Part shown: piece after piece, positions 55,275 through 63,712 of the stretch | Layout of the letters: each line of letters begins with the position of its first letter | Numbering within the stretch: position 1 is the stretch's first letter | Source: Pelagerythrobacter aerophilus | GTDB taxonomy: Bacteria > Pseudomonadota > Alphaproteobacteria > Sphingomonadales > Sphingomonadaceae | Assembly (NCBI RefSeq): GCF_003581645.1 | Contig: NZ_QXFK01000011.1 | Coordinates: forward strand, 62,001 to 126,000 | Length of the DNA stretch: 64,000 nucleotides | Reading direction: 5' to 3' | Made by a program: the position numbers and the translations under genes | The notes under the pieces: generated by a model | What the model was told of the DNA's origin: nothing | What the model saw: the letters and a program-made list of their open reading frames with translations, nothing else | Database searches by the model: none

Positions 55275-55847
55275 TTGGACCCGCATGATCGCTGGTTCGT
55301 GGAGCAGGTCCTCCCGCTCGAAGGCGCATTGAGCGCCTACCTGCGCCGCGTCTGGCCGGACCCTGCCGAAGTCGATGACCTCCGGCAGGAAGTCTATGTC
55401 CGCGTCTACAAGGGCGCACAGCGCAAGCGGCCCCCAGCAACCAATCACTATGTCTTTGCCGTCGCGCGCAATTTGCTGGTCGACAGGCTGCGCCACCGCA
55501 GAGTGGTGCATATCGACCTGGTGGCGGATTTGGAAAGCCTCAACGTATTATCGAATGAGTTGCCGCCCGACCGGGTGCTCAGCGGACGGCAGGAACTGGC
55601 GCGGCTGGAACGGGCCATGAGCGACCTTCCGGACCGCTGCCGGGAAGCGTTCGTATTACGCAAGATCGAAGGGCATTCGCAGCGTGAGGCTGCGCAATTG
55701 ATGGGAGTATCGCAGACGACGATCGAAAAGCACATTGGCAAGGCGATGCGGATCCTTGCCTCGAGTTTCTTCGGAAACGGCGAAACGCAAGCAAGTGCGG
55801 ATGAGAAAGACGATGGCGAGTGTGATGAAAACCGCAGCGCAAACTGA
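55275..55847 (+). CDS. FecI-type ECF sigma factor
   Basis: 190 residues from TTG 55275, with GGGGGA five bases upstream; no better start exists. Region 2 (~15-78) contains D-D-L-R-Q-E-V-Y-V-R-V and region 4 (~110-160) contains C-R-E-A-F-V-L-R-K-I-E-G-H-S-Q-R-E-A-A, followed by the recognition helix around V-S-Q-T-T-I-E-K-H. The FecI group responds to outer-membrane receptors through a FecR partner. Its 3' end overlaps the fecR-like gene by 35 bases, so translation is coupled. It probably drives its own promoter and that of the receptor. Confidence 0.9.
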   Translation: MDPHDRWFVEQVLPLEGALSAYLRRVWPDPAEVDDLRQEVYVRVYKGAQRKRPPATNHYVFAVARNLLVDRLRHRRVVHIDLVADLESLNVLSNELPPDRVLSGRQELARLERAMSDLPDRCREAFVLRKIEGHSQREAAQLMGVSQTTIEKHIGKAMRILASSFFGNGETQASADEKDDGECDENRSAN

Positions 55848-56829
55848 AACCGAAGCCGCCGAATGGCTGGCGCGGCGCGATGCCGGCGACTGGGACGATG
55901 CCGACCAGTCAGCGCTGGACCTCTGGATGGAGGAATCGCTCTCCAACAAGATCGCCTTCCTGCGCTTGGAATCGGCCTGGAACATGGCGGATCGCTTGCG
56001 CGCGTCGGCCCTGAATCCGGTGGACGTGGAGGTCGACAGCGAAGTGGAACCGGGCGCGGAAATAGTCGAACTTCCTCGCCGCCCTGTCCTTGCCAGAGTG
56101 CCGAAGTGGATTTGGCCGAGCGCGGCGGCCGCCATGCTCGCGCTGATTGTCGTGCCCTTTGCCATGCGCACGGAGCCGGCGCAGGTCTATTCGACGCCTG
56201 TCGGCGGATTTCAGGATTTGCCGCTCGCCGACGGATCGCGGATTGAACTCAACACCGATACACAGCTCAGCGTCGATTTCTCTGATGACGAGCGACGCGT
56301 GCGGATGTCGCGCGGCGAGGCCTTCTTCGAAGTCGCGAAGGATGAAGCGCGCCCCTTCGTCGTGCAGGCTGGCGACTACCGCGTGATCGCGGTCGGAACC
56401 GCCTTCTCGGTACGTTATACGGGGAATGATATCGATGTAGCAGTGACCGAAGGGAAGGTCCGCGTTGAAGGGCCGGCAAGGACTGATGGCACGCTGGAGA
56501 CCGCCTTTGTCTCGGCAGGGCAGATTGCCGATGCCGAGGCCACCCAGGCGGTCGTCAGGCCGGCACCCGCAGGTGAAATCGATCGCTCCTTAGCCTGGCG
56601 CGACAGGCTGCTTGTCTTCGACAATCGCCCGCTTGGCGAAGTCGCGGCGGAGTTCAACCGTTACAACCAGCAGAAGCTGGTGGTCGATCAGTCGGCTGTC
56701 GGCGTCATGGTCGATGGTACCTTCAAGCCCGGCAATATCGGCGGCTTCGTGCGCCTGCTCGACCAGGGTTTCGACGTTGTAGCTGAGCGAACGCCCGATG
56801 GCCGGATCCTTCTGAGAGTGAGGCGCTAG
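55813..56829 (+). CDS. FecR-type anti-sigma/sigma regulator
   Basis: 338 residues from ATG 55813; ATGs at 55801 and 55825 are alternatives. The cytoplasmic N-terminal part has the sigma-binding A-A-E-W-L-A-R-R-D-A-G-D-W motif (~15-27). One membrane helix spans ~99-118, followed by the periplasmic FecR domain (V-G-G-F-Q-D-L-P-L-A-D-G-S) and a C-terminal STN-contacting domain with L-G-E-V-A-A-E-F-N-R-Y-N. It should pass the signal from the receptor STN domain to the sigma factor across the inner membrane. Confidence 0.9.
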   Translation: MASVMKTAAQTETEAAEWLARRDAGDWDDADQSALDLWMEESLSNKIAFLRLESAWNMADRLRASALNPVDVEVDSEVEPGAEIVELPRRPVLARVPKWIWPSAAAAMLALIVVPFAMRTEPAQVYSTPVGGFQDLPLADGSRIELNTDTQLSVDFSDDERRVRMSRGEAFFEVAKDEARPFVVQAGDYRVIAVGTAFSVRYTGNDIDVAVTEGKVRVEGPARTDGTLETAFVSAGQIADAEATQAVVRPAPAGEIDRSLAWRDRLLVFDNRPLGEVAAEFNRYNQQKLVVDQSAVGVMVDGTFKPGNIGGFVRLLDQGFDVVAERTPDGRILLRVRR

Positions 56830-56842
56830 ATATTTCGCGTGG

Positions 56843-56877
56843 CCAATGACGGAAATTCGTTGTGGCTTCGTATTCCC
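56843..56877 (+). promoter_or_regulatory. ECF-type promoter of the receptor-peptidase operon (copy 2)
   Basis: CCAATGACGGA - 12 bases - CTTCGTATTCCC, matching copy 1 at all 23 fixed positions and in spacing. It ends 44 bases before the receptor start codon and begins 13 bases after the fecR-like stop. Confidence 0.82.
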
Positions 56878-56921
56878 GAGTGACGGCCCGAACAGGCCGG
56901 TTCCTTACAAGGGGGGAAGCT

Positions 56922-59624
56922 ATGCGTTTTGGACAGATTGCGCTCGCAGCATTGATGGCGACGACGTCGCTGAGCCTGGTAGCCACACCGGTAGCGGCAC
57001 AAAGCTCGGCAGCCGAGCGGGTGCAGGATTTCGATATTCCCGCCGGCGATCTGGCCACCGCTTTGCGTAGCTTCGGGCGCCAGGCGCGGATGGAGGTGAT
57101 CTTTTCGGCGCAGAGCCTGCGCGGTCTGCGCACCGCGGGAGTTAGCGGGCGGCTCAGTGCAGGTGAGGCATTGCAGCGCCTTGTCGCCGGGTCCGGCGCG
57201 AAGCTGGTGAGGGATGCCTCTGGCGCCTATCTTGTGCAGGCTGATGAAAGTGTCGACATCGGCGATCGTACGACGGCCACTGACTCCGATCCTGCCCGGA
57301 CGACAATCGTCGTCACCGGGACGAACATTCGCGGGATCGCGCCCGAGAGTTCACCGGTGCAGTCCTATGGTCGCGAAGAGATTCAGCAATCAGGTGCGAC
57401 CACGACCGAGCAATTCATCCGGACATTGCCACAAAACTTCGGCGGAGGTTCATCCGAGTTCGCACCTGGCGGACTACCAAATGATGTCAATTCAGAAGCA
57501 AATGCTCTTAAAGGAACTGGCGCCAATTTGAGGGGGCTGGGCTCTGGCGCCACGTTGGTCCTGTTGGATGGTCATCGGTTAGCGCCAAGTTCCTCCATCG
57601 GAGACTTCGTTGACCTCTCCATGATCCCTGTATCCGCATTAGAGCGCGTCGATGTACTCACAGATGGCGCTTCATCAATTTACGGTGGCGATGCTGTTGG
57701 CGGGGTGATCAACTTCGTGCTTCGTGACGATTTTGAAGGCGCTGAAGCATCGCTGCGCTACGGCGCTGCGAGTAATGGCGGCGCGGACGAATGGCGGGCA
57801 AGTTTCACCTCTGGTGCGGCGTGGTCGGATGGCAACATTCTAGGCACCTTCGAATTCTACGATCGCGGCAACCTCACTCTCGCTGACAGACCAGAAATCC
57901 TAGCTCCCGAATTTTCGGGAGGCGGATTAATCACAGCACGAGATTCGTTTGATTTGCTCCCGCAGCAGACCCGACGTAGCGCTCTTCTGTCGATTAAACA
58001 GGAAATCTCACCGACACTATTAGTCTCAGCGTCTGGTTTGTATTCCAAACGTGATGTTGAAAGCAGTGCTGTCAATAATATTGGATCAGGATTGATTATT
58101 AATAGCGATAGTTACTCGGAAACTCTTGCAGCAAACTGGGGCGTTGAGTACGAAATCTCTCCGTCTGTCTCCATTTCATCAAGCATGACGTTTAATAAGC
58201 TAAATGGGAGAAGCGATTCCATCGGCTATGTATACCCCGGGACCGAGGTGGATACGACGTCTTCGAATGAGTATAGCTCGGACTTGTGGGGGGTCGATCT
58301 CGTCCTGCGCGCAGATATTTTTCACCTTCCTGGTGGAACGGTTGGTTTTGCCGCTGGAGCTCATTTCCGACAAGAGGATTTCCTGGCTGAAAGCGCCACG
58401 CTTGGCGTTGTGCGTGGCGCGGAGCGAGACGTGGCGGCGGCATTCGGGGAATTATTTATTCCGTTTGTGGGTTCTGTAAACGCTTCACCGGGGATGAGGC
58501 GATTGGAAGTTAGCCTCTCTGCCAGACTGGATGATTATTCGGACTTTGGAACAACGGTTAATCCCAAGATTGGGGTGCTGTGGGCGCCAACAGATGGACT
58601 ACGCTTTCGAGGCTCCTACAGCACTTCGTTCGCACCTCCTCCTTTGGGGCGGGTCGGAGATCCAGGGATCATTGGAAGGGGGATTCCCACGTCAGTGCTC
58701 GCTGGGTTAGTTGGAGTCGATATTGGCCAATATCCAACGCTTGATGGAACGAACATGCTGCTGGTTGCGGGTACAAGCCGTGATCTGGATCCGGAAACGT
58801 CACAAACTTTCACGATCGGAAGCGACTTCGAAGCCGATTGGACGGATGGCAAATTCTCCGCGAATGCAACCTACTACAATGTCAATTTTCAGGGCAGACT
58901 TGGTCAGACGCCCATGCCAGGCAACGTTTTTAGAGAGTTGGCGCCATTCATTGCTTTGGATACTCCCGGCGCCTTCCCTGACGGAACCGTTAGCTTTTTT
59001 CCAAGTGAAGATGAGATAGCCACGGTCGTTGAAACGGTATTTGAGCCGATCCGATTTTTGGCAGGAGGCTCTTTGGAAAATGTAGGGGTTATAAACTACG
59101 CAAGCGTAACAAGAAATTTGGCAGTCACGAAGACAAGCGGTCTGGATTTTAACATCGACACCGAATTTTATACGGAAATTGGCGCTGTTAATATCGGTTT
59201 AAATGCAAACTATATTTTTGATTTTGAGCAGAAAGCGGCCTCGACCTCGCCGGCAGTTAGTGTCCTCAATACCCTTTATAGCCCTACGGATATTAGACTG
59301 AGGGCACATTTGGGATTCTCGGGAGAGCGCTTTTCCATGAACACTTTCGTCAACTACATCCCAAGCTATCAAACGGACAGCACGCAAGCGGCCATTCCGA
59401 TCGATTCATGGACCACGATAGATTTGTTCTTATCGTACGAACTGGGAGACGCCAGCCGCCGATGGCTTGACGGTACTACCTTAAGTTTGTCCGTAACGAA
59501 CGTGTTTGACGAAGCACCTCCCTATGTCCCTCCTTTGGGACAGTTTGAATTGTCTGGATACGATCCAGCAAATGCATCGCCTGTCGGACGATTCATCGCC
59601 TTTGAGATCAGAAAGACATTTTGA
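56922..59624 (+). CDS. TonB-dependent receptor with N-terminal STN signalling domain
   Basis: 900 residues from ATG 56922 with GGGGGAAG upstream. A signal peptide (1-27), an STN domain (~35-105, F-D-I-P-A-G-D-L-A-T-A-L), a plug starting at T-T-I-V-V-T-G-T (~127) with the L-V-L-L-D-G-H-R-L segment, and a beta-barrel ending in aromatic-type E-I-R-K-T-F. The STN domain makes it a transducer that signals to FecR. GC content is high up to about the plug and then falls to around 32-50% in the barrel, unlike the flanks. The ligand is unknown; the linked peptidase suggests a peptide. Confidence 0.92.
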   Translation: MRFGQIALAALMATTSLSLVATPVAAQSSAAERVQDFDIPAGDLATALRSFGRQARMEVIFSAQSLRGLRTAGVSGRLSAGEALQRLVAGSGAKLVRDASGAYLVQADESVDIGDRTTATDSDPARTTIVVTGTNIRGIAPESSPVQSYGREEIQQSGATTTEQFIRTLPQNFGGGSSEFAPGGLPNDVNSEANALKGTGANLRGLGSGATLVLLDGHRLAPSSSIGDFVDLSMIPVSALERVDVLTDGASSIYGGDAVGGVINFVLRDDFEGAEASLRYGAASNGGADEWRASFTSGAAWSDGNILGTFEFYDRGNLTLADRPEILAPEFSGGGLITARDSFDLLPQQTRRSALLSIKQEISPTLLVSASGLYSKRDVESSAVNNIGSGLIINSDSYSETLAANWGVEYEISPSVSISSSMTFNKLNGRSDSIGYVYPGTEVDTTSSNEYSSDLWGVDLVLRADIFHLPGGTVGFAAGAHFRQEDFLAESATLGVVRGAERDVAAAFGELFIPFVGSVNASPGMRRLEVSLSARLDDYSDFGTTVNPKIGVLWAPTDGLRFRGSYSTSFAPPPLGRVGDPGIIGRGIPTSVLAGLVGVDIGQYPTLDGTNMLLVAGTSRDLDPETSQTFTIGSDFEADWTDGKFSANATYYNVNFQGRLGQTPMPGNVFRELAPFIALDTPGAFPDGTVSFFPSEDEIATVVETVFEPIRFLAGGSLENVGVINYASVTRNLAVTKTSGLDFNIDTEFYTEIGAVNIGLNANYIFDFEQKAASTSPAVSVLNTLYSPTDIRLRAHLGFSGERFSMNTFVNYIPSYQTDSTQAAIPIDSWTTIDLFLSYELGDASRRWLDGTTLSLSVTNVFDEAPPYVPPLGQFELSGYDPANASPVGRFIAFEIRKTF

Positions 59625-59639
59625 TTCGGGTTGTGAGCG

Positions 59640-62255
59640 GTGGTTTGTGTCGAGCACTATATCCGCCTTGGAGCAGAGAAATTAGCCAACCTCCACGAAG
59701 TTGGCTCGTTAATCCGCATCTCCTTTGGCAGGGTCCTAGCCTGGATGACAGCGCTTGCGCTGGTCGCCTGCTCATCAGTGTCGTCTGCGAACGGACATGC
59801 GCTTTCACTAGACGACTTGTTGCAGATTGAGGGGCTCGGCCGCGCTAAGATTGATCCGACAGGGCGTTGGTTATTTTATGAGAAGATACGCCCATATTCT
59901 GATCTTACGGATTTCAGCTTCGGAAATTACCCGATGGGGCAGTCAGGGCATCAGATCTGGCGCTATGATCTAAAAGCCAACGAGGGACCCAGTCTCGTTC
60001 CGGGGATAGAGAATGGACCCAGCTCTTATCTCCTCGGCTTTTCTCCCCGCGGGCGCTATCTCGCTTTTGTGCAGTACGACGCTGGTGAAGTATCCTTGGC
60101 GGCGTTTGATCTGCAACAAGAGCGCATTGTTGTGGTCGATCGCACGCCTGCCTTAGGAAGGTTCGGCGAGTTTGATCCGGTTTGGATTTCTGAAGATGAG
60201 TTGATCTTCGCAGCGCTACCCGTTGGTGAATTGCCATTCCGGACAAGTGTCCGGCCATACGCAGCGAAGATATTCGAGCGTGAATGGCGAGACTCGTGGA
60301 GGGGAGATGTGGTCACCGCGCACGAAGTGCGGACACGGGCAGGAAACGGTGGGGAGAGGGTTGCTGGTTCTCTGATAAGGGCCAATGTTCGAACTGGCTC
60401 AACAACAATCGTTGCAGAAGGTCTATACACGGACTTGCGCCTTTCGCCCCACGGTGACTTACTCGCGGCGCTCGAGACCTTTAATCCTGGCGCGAGTGAT
60501 CCACACGAATCTGCGGCTTGGCTCCCGCCTCCTTCTCGGCTCGTGATCTTCAATATTGGATCCGGCGCTCGTCTGACGGCCAGTCCGGAATTGGAGTTCT
60601 TTCCTTACACGATTGCGTGGTCTCCTGATGGTCAACGATTGGTGGCATACGGCTGGCCGCTCGGTCAGGCGCCTCGAAACGGGAGATTCCATATCGTCGA
60701 ACCCGTCTCCGGAGCTACCATCCAATATGATCACAACGGCCTCGAATTAGCATCCGAACGTGAGCGAGGATGGCATCAGCGTCCGGAGCGCACGGTGCTC
60801 TTAGGTGATGATCTCGTAGTTTTCGCGAGGCGTATCCCAGAGAATGAGGATCAGGCGCCGCGCTTTGACCATCAAGATGTTCAACCACAAGGCTTGCCGA
60901 GCGCCGACTGGTATGCACTCTCCCGGGACGGAAGTACAAGGAACCTCACGGGCGACCTTGCTGAGGTTTCGGCAGTACCAGTGCATGCAGGTCACGAGCA
61001 GTTCACGATCTGGGCTTCAGATGGGGTGTACCGGATTTACGCGAATGGGAGCCGCCGCCGACTAACGCCTGAGTTCTCGGGCGGGTTTGCGTTCTTGCCA
61101 TTTGGAAACTTTGCATCGCGCGCCGGTGTTATCCGGCCGGAATTTGGAAGCGACGCGATGTTCCGTGTTGCAGATGGTGAACAGACAAAAATCGTCATTG
61201 TCGATCTTCGAAACGGCCATGAGGGTGAAACGGTCATTGTTAGTGCCCCACCATCGAATGCCGAACCGCTGGCTGGTTCGCTAGCGTCGAAGTCAGTTGT
61301 ATTCCGCGTGGAGGATGGGCCGATCTCACGGCTTGTACTCACCCGAGCTGATGATTCCGTTCGAGAGATTGACGCAATAAATCAACATTTGAGCCGCGTT
61401 GATCCGGGGGAGTGGAGGATCATCTCCTACGAAGTTGAGGATCCAGAGCAAAACTCGACCCCCCAGACGATCGAAAGCTGCGTGCTGCTACCGCCAGGGT
61501 ATGATGGAGGGCCGCTGCCGCTCATTGTTGAAGTCTACCCGAACGCACGCCCAGCCTGCAGAAATGATAGCCCTAGTATATCGTCTCCCGATCCAACATC
61601 AGCGTATCTTTGGGCAGAACGTGGGTATGCGTACGCTCGCCTGACTACACCCCGAGAGCTCATCCGCACGGCTGAGGGTCCGATCGCGGGGATAGACGAA
61701 CTACTTGATGCAGGCGTCGGTTCACTTGTCGAAGAGGGGTTAGTCGACCCGAACCGTGTAGCGCTTTTCGGCGCAAGCCAAGGTGGGATCTCGGCACTTT
61801 ACACGGCGGCGTACTCCGACCGTTTCAAGGCGATCATTGCAATGAACAGTTGGGCGGATCTTTTCAGTCACTATTTCGGATCAAGCGGAATCTATACGCA
61901 TGCCTATGACGAGTATTTCGGAGATTTCACTCGGTATGATAGTGAGAGAGGTACCGATTTCGCCATCGGTCGCACGCCGTTCGAAGACCCCGATATCTAT
62001 ATTCGCAATAGCCCGGTTTTTCTTGCGCCGCAAATAGATGCGCCAGTCATGCTGATCCATTCCGACATGGACGCCTTCCCCATGTCGCAATTTGACGAGA
62101 TGTATGGCGCGCTAGATAGGGCGGGTAAGGATGTTCGCTATGTTCGCTATTTCGGCGAAGGCCACCGGACATCTAGCCCCGCCAACATACGCGACATGTG
62201 GCAGCGCATCGACGCTTTTCTCGCGGAAACAGGCGTCGCGCCCAATGGCGACTAA
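59640..62255 (+). CDS. Secreted S9 (prolyl-oligopeptidase-like) peptidase, lasso-isopeptidase-like
   Basis: 871 residues from GTG 59640. The only other start, ATG 59745, would leave a hydrophobic run of nine residues without a basic end, so the long start fits a signal sequence better (V-L-A-W-M-T-A-L-A-L-V-A-C, possible lipobox). A long beta-propeller-like region (~55-600) precedes the alpha/beta hydrolase domain with the triad S713 (G-A-S-Q-G-G), D811 (H-S-D-M-D) and H842 (G-E-G-H). The N-terminal L-S-L-D-D-L-L-Q-I-E resembles AtxE-type lasso peptide isopeptidases, though these are usually nearer 700 residues. It is 15 bases after the receptor gene. The sequence is of low GC like the receptor barrel. 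Substrate unproven. Confidence 0.85.
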   Translation: MVCVEHYIRLGAEKLANLHEVGSLIRISFGRVLAWMTALALVACSSVSSANGHALSLDDLLQIEGLGRAKIDPTGRWLFYEKIRPYSDLTDFSFGNYPMGQSGHQIWRYDLKANEGPSLVPGIENGPSSYLLGFSPRGRYLAFVQYDAGEVSLAAFDLQQERIVVVDRTPALGRFGEFDPVWISEDELIFAALPVGELPFRTSVRPYAAKIFEREWRDSWRGDVVTAHEVRTRAGNGGERVAGSLIRANVRTGSTTIVAEGLYTDLRLSPHGDLLAALETFNPGASDPHESAAWLPPPSRLVIFNIGSGARLTASPELEFFPYTIAWSPDGQRLVAYGWPLGQAPRNGRFHIVEPVSGATIQYDHNGLELASERERGWHQRPERTVLLGDDLVVFARRIPENEDQAPRFDHQDVQPQGLPSADWYALSRDGSTRNLTGDLAEVSAVPVHAGHEQFTIWASDGVYRIYANGSRRRLTPEFSGGFAFLPFGNFASRAGVIRPEFGSDAMFRVADGEQTKIVIVDLRNGHEGETVIVSAPPSNAEPLAGSLASKSVVFRVEDGPISRLVLTRADDSVREIDAINQHLSRVDPGEWRIISYEVEDPEQNSTPQTIESCVLLPPGYDGGPLPLIVEVYPNARPACRNDSPSISSPDPTSAYLWAERGYAYARLTTPRELIRTAEGPIAGIDELLDAGVGSLVEEGLVDPNRVALFGASQGGISALYTAAYSDRFKAIIAMNSWADLFSHYFGSSGIYTHAYDEYFGDFTRYDSERGTDFAIGRTPFEDPDIYIRNSPVFLAPQIDAPVMLIHSDMDAFPMSQFDEMYGALDRAGKDVRYVRYFGEGHRTSSPANIRDMWQRIDAFLAETGVAPNGD

Positions 62256-62257
62256 GA

Positions 62258-63037
62258 ATGCCGGGAAGGGGCCAACCTCCATCCTATCTTGCGCTCGCCG
62301 AAGCATTCGTTCGGGAATCCACGGAAACCAAGAGCGAGGGCGAGCTGACCTCATTGTTGGAAGCCATCGCACGTGAAATGGGCTTTCGCTATTACGCGCT
62401 CATACATCACGACGACCTTCGGCTTGCTCGTCCCGATCGCATCGATCTGAAGGACTATCCCGCTGCGATCACTGACCGGCTATTCGGCCAATGCCGTTTT
62501 CGAGGCGATCCAGTCTTTCGTGGTTGCCTCTATGCCGACAAGGCTTTCGCCTGGTCTGGCCTCGGCTCAATCATCCAACTCGATGCCCAGGACAGGGCGA
62601 GCTTCGAGTTCGGCATGCGCGAAGGGTTGAACGAAGGCATCACCGTGCCGCGGATAATGATCGGCGAATGCATGGCTTCGTGCACCTTCGCAGGCACAAA
62701 TTGCCCCGAAATGGTCGAACGCTATGTCGGCGTGGCAGAAATCATCGGTGCATTTGCGTTCAACGCTGCACGCAGACTGCTCGGGCAGGCCTATCCCAAG
62801 CCCGCTCCACGTCTGCATTTGCAGCCGCGGGCGCGTGACTGCGTGGTGCTCGCCGGTCGCGGTTGCTCCAACAAGGAGATCGCCCGCGAACTGGGCATCA
62901 CCCCGCGGACGGTAGACGGTTACATGACCTTGGCCCGCGAGCTCTTCGAAGCGCATGACCGGACTGAACTCGTGATTAGCGCTATTCTGGCGGGCCAGGT
63001 CGGCCTCGAGGAAGTCAAGGCAAGCCGCACCGAGTAA
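62258..63037 (+). CDS. LuxR-family autoinducer-binding regulator
   Basis: 259 residues from ATG 62258, two bases after the peptidase stop. The N-terminal autoinducer-binding domain has D84-P85, W99 and G127 in place of the conserved D70-P71, W85 and G113 of TraR; the aromatic pair at Y45-Y46 is also present. The C-terminal helix-turn-helix (~187-245, L-A-G-R-G-C-S-N-K-E-I-A-R-E-L-G-I-T) is complete. No good ribosome binding site precedes it, so translation may be coupled to the peptidase gene. The GC content returns to the chromosomal level here. Confidence 0.92.
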   Translation: MPGRGQPPSYLALAEAFVRESTETKSEGELTSLLEAIAREMGFRYYALIHHDDLRLARPDRIDLKDYPAAITDRLFGQCRFRGDPVFRGCLYADKAFAWSGLGSIIQLDAQDRASFEFGMREGLNEGITVPRIMIGECMASCTFAGTNCPEMVERYVGVAEIIGAFAFNAARRLLGQAYPKPAPRLHLQPRARDCVVLAGRGCSNKEIARELGITPRTVDGYMTLARELFEAHDRTELVISAILAGQVGLEEVKASRTE

Positions 63038-63076
63038 GCGCTCCGTATTCTGCCTCCGCCATTGCTGCTCTCATTG

Positions 63077-63093
63077 CCGTGTTCAATTCACGG
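63077..63093. promoter_or_regulatory. Interrupted palindrome ahead of luxI
   Basis: CCGTG-TTCAATT-CACGG, a perfect 5-bp inverted repeat ending 13 bases before the luxI start codon. It could be a LuxR-type binding site or an RNA hairpin next to the ribosome binding site; it is too close for a classical activator position. Confidence 0.4.
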
Positions 63094-63106
63094 ACGGGAG
63101 CAACAG

Positions 63107-63712
63107 ATGATCCAGATTATCGATCAAACGGTTGCAGCGGCCCATCGGCCGCTTCTCAGATCCATGCACGCCGACCGCAAGCGTCTCTTCGTCGACCTGT
63201 TCGGGTGGGACGTGCCGGTCGTCGACGAAAAGTACGAGATTGACCAGTTCGATACGCCGAGCGCAGTCTATGTCATTGCGACCGACGATTCCGGAGACCA
63301 CGCAGCCTCCCTGCGGCTTCTCCCCACCGATCGGGCCCACATGCTCGACACGCTCTTCTCGCATCTCTGCCCTTGCGGAGTTCCAAAGGGAATATCGATT
63401 TGGGAGAGCACGCGGCTCTGCCTGCCTCAGCGCCACGGTGCGAAGCGCCGCCGCGAACTGCGCAACGAACTGATTTCTGCCATGGTCGATCTCGCTCTCG
63501 AACGTGGGATCGAGCGCTATACCGGCGTGCTCCCGGCGGCATTTCGCACCGAAGTTCTGTCAATGGGTTGGCGGGGCGAGCCTCTCGGCCCCGCCGTGGC
63601 CATGCCAGGCGGCTCGGTCGGAGCGTTTCTGGTCCACATCGACCCGGATACGCCCGAACGTCTTCGTTGGAGCGGAACCTATACCGGCCCCGCGGAGCCG
63701 GTGGCGGCATGA
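63107..63712 (+). CDS. Acyl-homoserine-lactone synthase (LuxI family)
   Basis: 201 residues from ATG 63107 with GGGAG eight bases upstream. It makes N-acyl-homoserine lactones from S-adenosylmethionine and an acyl carrier protein. The invariant set is complete: R24, F28, W34, E44, D46, D49, R70, F84, E100 and R103. It lies 69 bases after the luxR gene and overlaps the next gene by ATGA. The acyl chain cannot be predicted from sequence alone. Confidence 0.94.
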   Translation: MIQIIDQTVAAAHRPLLRSMHADRKRLFVDLFGWDVPVVDEKYEIDQFDTPSAVYVIATDDSGDHAASLRLLPTDRAHMLDTLFSHLCPCGVPKGISIWESTRLCLPQRHGAKRRRELRNELISAMVDLALERGIERYTGVLPAAFRTEVLSMGWRGEPLGPAVAMPGGSVGAFLVHIDPDTPERLRWSGTYTGPAEPVAA

